From: Bacteroidales bacterium
GTDB lineage: Bacteria > Bacteroidota > Bacteroidia > Bacteroidales > Muribaculaceae
Length of the DNA stretch: 64,000 bases
Direction of reading: 5' to 3'
Assembly: GCA_003150235.1 (NCBI GenBank)
Contig: QAMW01000019.1
Location: forward strand, 9,840-73,839
Shown here: one piece after another, positions 61,726 through 64,000 of the stretch
Position numbering within the stretch: the stretch's first letter is position 1
How the letters are laid out: every line of letters begins with the position of its first letter
The notes under the pieces: generated by a model
Told to the model about the DNA's origin: nothing
Database searches by the model: none
The model's input: only the letters and a program-made list of their open reading frames with translations
Position numbers and translations under genes: made by a program

Positions 61726-62103
61726 ATGTTTCAGAAAATCAAACGAATGTACCGTAAGGCAAAGGGATTTGCCAAAGGTGTCTCCACCCAGGTAAAAATG
61801 CTGGCTTTCGCCCTGCTGACGGGTACGCCGGCTATGGCGCAAAGCACGGCGGGCGACTACTCCGCAGGAACAACCGCACTCTCGACCGTGGCCGAGGAGA
61901 TCGTGAAGTATGTGCCTATCATGGTGAAGCTCTGTTACGCCATCGCGGGTGTAGTGGCCATCGTGGGTGCTATCAGCGTGTATATCGCCATGAACAACGA
62001 GGAGCAGGACGTCAAGAAGAAGATCATGATGGTGGTGGGCGCATGTCTCTTTTTAATCGCGGCAGCACAGGCGTTGCCCCTGTTCTTCGGCATTGACGCG
62101 TAA
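61726..62103 (+). CDS. traE: TraE, DUF4134 family, second copy
   Basis: 125 residues with a longer basic N terminus (RMYRKAKGFAKGVSTQVKML), a signal-like helix ending PAMAQ, and two helices (IMVKLCYAIAGVVAIVGAISVYIAM, MMVVGACLFLIAAAQALPLFF). Recognised as TraE/DUF4134, a small inner-membrane/pilin-like subunit of the mating apparatus. It resembles the preceding copy in its two-helix core, an old duplication. Confidence 0.88.
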   Translation: MFQKIKRMYRKAKGFAKGVSTQVKMLAFALLTGTPAMAQSTAGDYSAGTTALSTVAEEIVKYVPIMVKLCYAIAGVVAIVGAISVYIAMNNEEQDVKKKIMMVVGACLFLIAAAQALPLFFGIDA

Positions 62104-62114
62104 TCCATGAAGCG

Positions 62115-62411
62115 ATGAAAGCCAAGGACGAACGCTATCCGGACTATCCGCTGTTCAAGGGACTGCAACGCCCGCTTGAGATGATGGGGCTGCAAGGCCG
62201 CTACATCTATTGGGCGGCAGGTGCGGCAGGCGGGGCCATTGCCGGCTTCATCATCGCCTACTGCCTGCTGGGGTTTGTGATCGGGCTGGTCGTGTTGGCG
62301 GCCGTCCTGTCCACGGGTGTCGTGCTCATCATCCTCAAGCAGCGGAAAGGGTTGCACAGCAAGAAAAACGACCGGGGCGTGTACGTGTATGCGTACTCGC
62401 GCAAGGTCTGA
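62115..62411 (+). CDS. traF: TraF, DUF4133 family
   Basis: 98 residues with two adjacent hydrophobic helices (YWAAGAAGGAIAGFIIAYCLLGF and VIGLVVLAAVLSTGVVLIIL regions), preceded by YPLFKGLQRPLEMMGLQGRYI, typical of DUF4133/VirB3-like proteins. It works next to the TraG ATPase in the transfer channel. The gap to traE is 11 bases. Confidence 0.88.
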   Translation: MKAKDERYPDYPLFKGLQRPLEMMGLQGRYIYWAAGAAGGAIAGFIIAYCLLGFVIGLVVLAAVLSTGVVLIILKQRKGLHSKKNDRGVYVYAYSRKV

Positions 62412-62461
62412 AAAGAGAAACCATCACGGCAATGTGTTGTGTGGCTAATTGATTGTTGAAC

Positions 62462-62497
62462 GCGGGCGGGTCCGCCTCCAGCCGGGGCGTGCCCGCC
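62462..62497 (+). terminator. Hairpin between traF and traG
   Basis: GGCGGG (62465-62470) can pair with CCCGCC (62492-62497), or GCGGGC with GCCCGC, and TTTATTT follows. Position inside the tra operon suggests partial termination to lower traG expression. Confidence 0.5.
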
Positions 62498-62522
62498 TTT
62501 ATTTAATTGAACGAATATCGAA

Positions 62523-63953
62523 ATGAGCCTATACGTCATTTTATTCTTCATCGCCCTGTGCGCGGGTATGGCCTTGTCTGTCTATGCGTTCGGCACGGGC
62601 AGCAAGCGCAAACGCATCTTTCAGGACATTTACTTCTCGGTGGAAGATACGGAGGGCGTGGGCGTGCTGTACACCAAAACGGGGGAATACTCCGCTATCC
62701 TGAAAATCGAGAATCCGGTGCAGAAGTATTCTGCCGACATCGACAGTTACTACGAGTTCACGAATCTGTTCTCCGCCCTTGCGCTGACACTGGGCGAAGG
62801 GTACGCCATCCACAAGCAGGACATTTTCGTCAGGAAGCAGTTCTCCAACGAGGAGGACGGCAACCGGGAGTTCCTCTCTGCATCGTATTTCCGCTATTTC
62901 AAAGGGCGTCCGTACACGGACAGCCTTTGCTACCTGACCATCACGCAGGAGGCGAAGAAGAGCCGCCTGTTCTCCTACGACAGCAAGAAGTGGCGCGATT
63001 TCCTCGTGAAGATCCGCAAGGTACACGACCAGTTGCGCGACGGCGGCGTGCAGGTGAGATTCCTGAACAAGACGGAGGCGAGCGAGTATGTAGACCGCTA
63101 CTTTGCGATGAACTTCAAAGACTGCGTCGTCTCGATGACGAACTTCAAGGCGGACGACGAAACGGTGTCGATGGGCGACAAACGCTGCAAGGTGTACAGC
63201 CTCGTGGACGTGGACTGCGCCGCACTGCCCTCGCTGATACGCCCTTACACGAATATCGAGGTGAACAACACGGAGATGCCGGTAGACCTCGTATCGGTCA
63301 TTGACAGCATACCGAACGCCGAGACGGTGGTGTACAACCAGATTATCTTCCTGCCCAGCCAGAAGCGTGAACTCTCGTTGCTCGACAAAAAGAAGAACCG
63401 GCACGCCAGCGTTCCGAATCCGAGTAACCAGATGGCAGTCGAGGACATCAAGCGGGTACAGGACGTGATTGCCCGCGAGAGCAAGCAACTGGTGTACATG
63501 CACTTCAACATGATCGTGGGTGTGCCTGCCGATACGGACTTGCAGAAGTGTACCAACCATTTGGAAAACGCTTTCGGGCGCATGGGCATACACATCAGCA
63601 AGCGGGCGTACAACCAACTGGAACTGTTCGTCAGTTCGTTTCCGGGCAACTGTTACAGCCTGAACGAGGAATACGACCGCTTCCTGACGCTCTCCGACGC
63701 GGCGGTGTGCCTGATGTACAAGGAGCGGGTGCAGCACAGCGAGGATACGCCGCTGAAGATTTACTACACCGACCGACAGGGTGTACCCGTGGCCATCGAC
63801 ATCACGGGAAAAGAGGGAAAGATGAAACTCTCTGATAATTCGAACTTTTTCTGTCTCGGACCCTCGGGCTCGGGCAAGAGTTTTCATATCAATTCCACAT
63901 GGAGTTTCGGAGGTCAAAACGGCGACAAACGGCTGCAAAAATCGGTGTTATAA
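62523..63953 (+). pseudogene. traG: TraG conjugation ATPase, interrupted after Walker A
   Basis: VirB4-type ATPase that powers the transfer system. Intact for 458 codons: an N-terminal membrane helix, the N-terminal TraG domain, and Walker A GPSGSGKS at residues 446-453 followed by FHINS. Beyond codon 458 (base ~63896) the expected helix and the Walker B part are replaced by 18 unrelated residues and a stop at 63951-63953, after which the DNA is AT-rich and non-coding. The normal protein is about 800 residues, so the ATPase domain is lost here unless an intron is spliced. Confidence 0.8.
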
Positions 63954-64000
63954 TACCTTGATTTTCAGCTAATAGATTTTAACAAACGAGATTTTCGCCT
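63897..64000. mobile_element. Likely insertion inside traG (left end only)
   Basis: From about base 63897 the sequence leaves the TraG reading and changes character. The visible 104 bases contain no conserved group II intron GTGYG start and no terminal repeat I can verify, so an insertion sequence is the favoured but unproven explanation. The other end is outside the window. Confidence 0.4.

Noticed and set aside
62507..63304. 265-codon frame overlapping traG on the same strand
   Set aside because: Arg/Gly-rich shadow frame in a GC-rich gene.
62541..63938. 465-codon minus-strand frame opposite traG
   Set aside because: It mirrors the GC-rich traG codons and lacks any family match; plus-strand TraG motifs are unambiguous.
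63897..64000. Group II intron in traG
   Set aside because: No GTGYG-type 5' end is seen at the break; kept only as an alternative to an insertion sequence.

Overview
The window reads as chromosome of an anaerobic gut Bacteroidales, most likely a Muribaculaceae-type organism, with the left part of an integrative conjugative element (ICE) in the last ~8-10 kb. This rests on (i) repeated Bacteroidetes-type promoters (TTTG, 19-21 nt, TAnnTTTG) and few Shine-Dalgarno sequences; (ii) families largely confined to the phylum (DUF4954, DUF4491, DUF3098, DUF4492, DUF6377-type TPR regulators, DUF3244-like secreted proteins); (iii) cytochrome bd and a succinyl-CoA:acetate CoA-transferase; and (iv) a CTnDOT-like tra order. 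The species assignment is inference.

Layout. 1-5.5 kb: end of parE, coaD, a CtpA-type protease, hflX, DUF4954. 5.6-9.9 kb: a thioredoxin-fold lipoprotein without CXXC and three overlapping glycosyltransferases. 10-14.2 kb: greA, a HIT protein, a ketopantoate-reductase-like gene, rpsA and DUF4491. 14.2-16.9 kb (minus): dgt and a TPM-domain membrane protein. 16.9-17.9 kb: a gene-free block of REP/MITE-like repeats. 18-23.5 kb: a membrane TPR-HTH regulator, a small DUF3244-like secreted protein, a serpin lipoprotein and a second S41 protease, which may form a secreted proteolysis/inhibition module. 23.6-35.2 kb: housekeeping genes (ligA, a SufT/PaaD-like gene, lpxH, ispD, recG, ndk, an M23-LysM hydrolase, an HU/SPOR protein, a nitroreductase, DUF2520, kdsC, maf), many serving envelope and nucleotide metabolism. 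35.1-41.6 kb: an ATP-grasp-like protein, a half-length glycosyltransferase, a gene-free 0.87-kb convergent gap with minus-strand promoters and hairpins, a DUF6377 regulator, a BASS transporter and a Crp/Fnr regulator. 41.7-52.3 kb: miaB, the CoA-transferase, ftsX-DUF3098-uppP-truB-queA, a YigZ protein and cydB-cydA-DUF4492. 52.3-53.2 kb: more REP-like DNA and a small acidic lipoprotein.

53.5-55.8 kb holds an AT-rich, minus-strand three-gene cassette of unknown function. Its middle gene carries what looks like a catalytically dead non-specific endonuclease fold. Directly next to it a tyrosine integrase opens the ICE: integrase, a Cys-containing unknown, an excisionase-like HTH protein, a RepA-like ATPase, a cysteine-less primase/Toprim protein, and then TraD-like, two DUF4134 proteins, TraF and TraG. 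traG is broken immediately after its Walker A motif, apparently by an insertion running out of the window.

The least explained parts are the AT-rich cassette beside the integrase, the 36.9-37.8 kb candidate RNA locus, the repeat family shared by 17 kb and 52.7 kb, and the exact inverted duplication at the yigZ start. No rRNA, tRNA or CRISPR array was seen.
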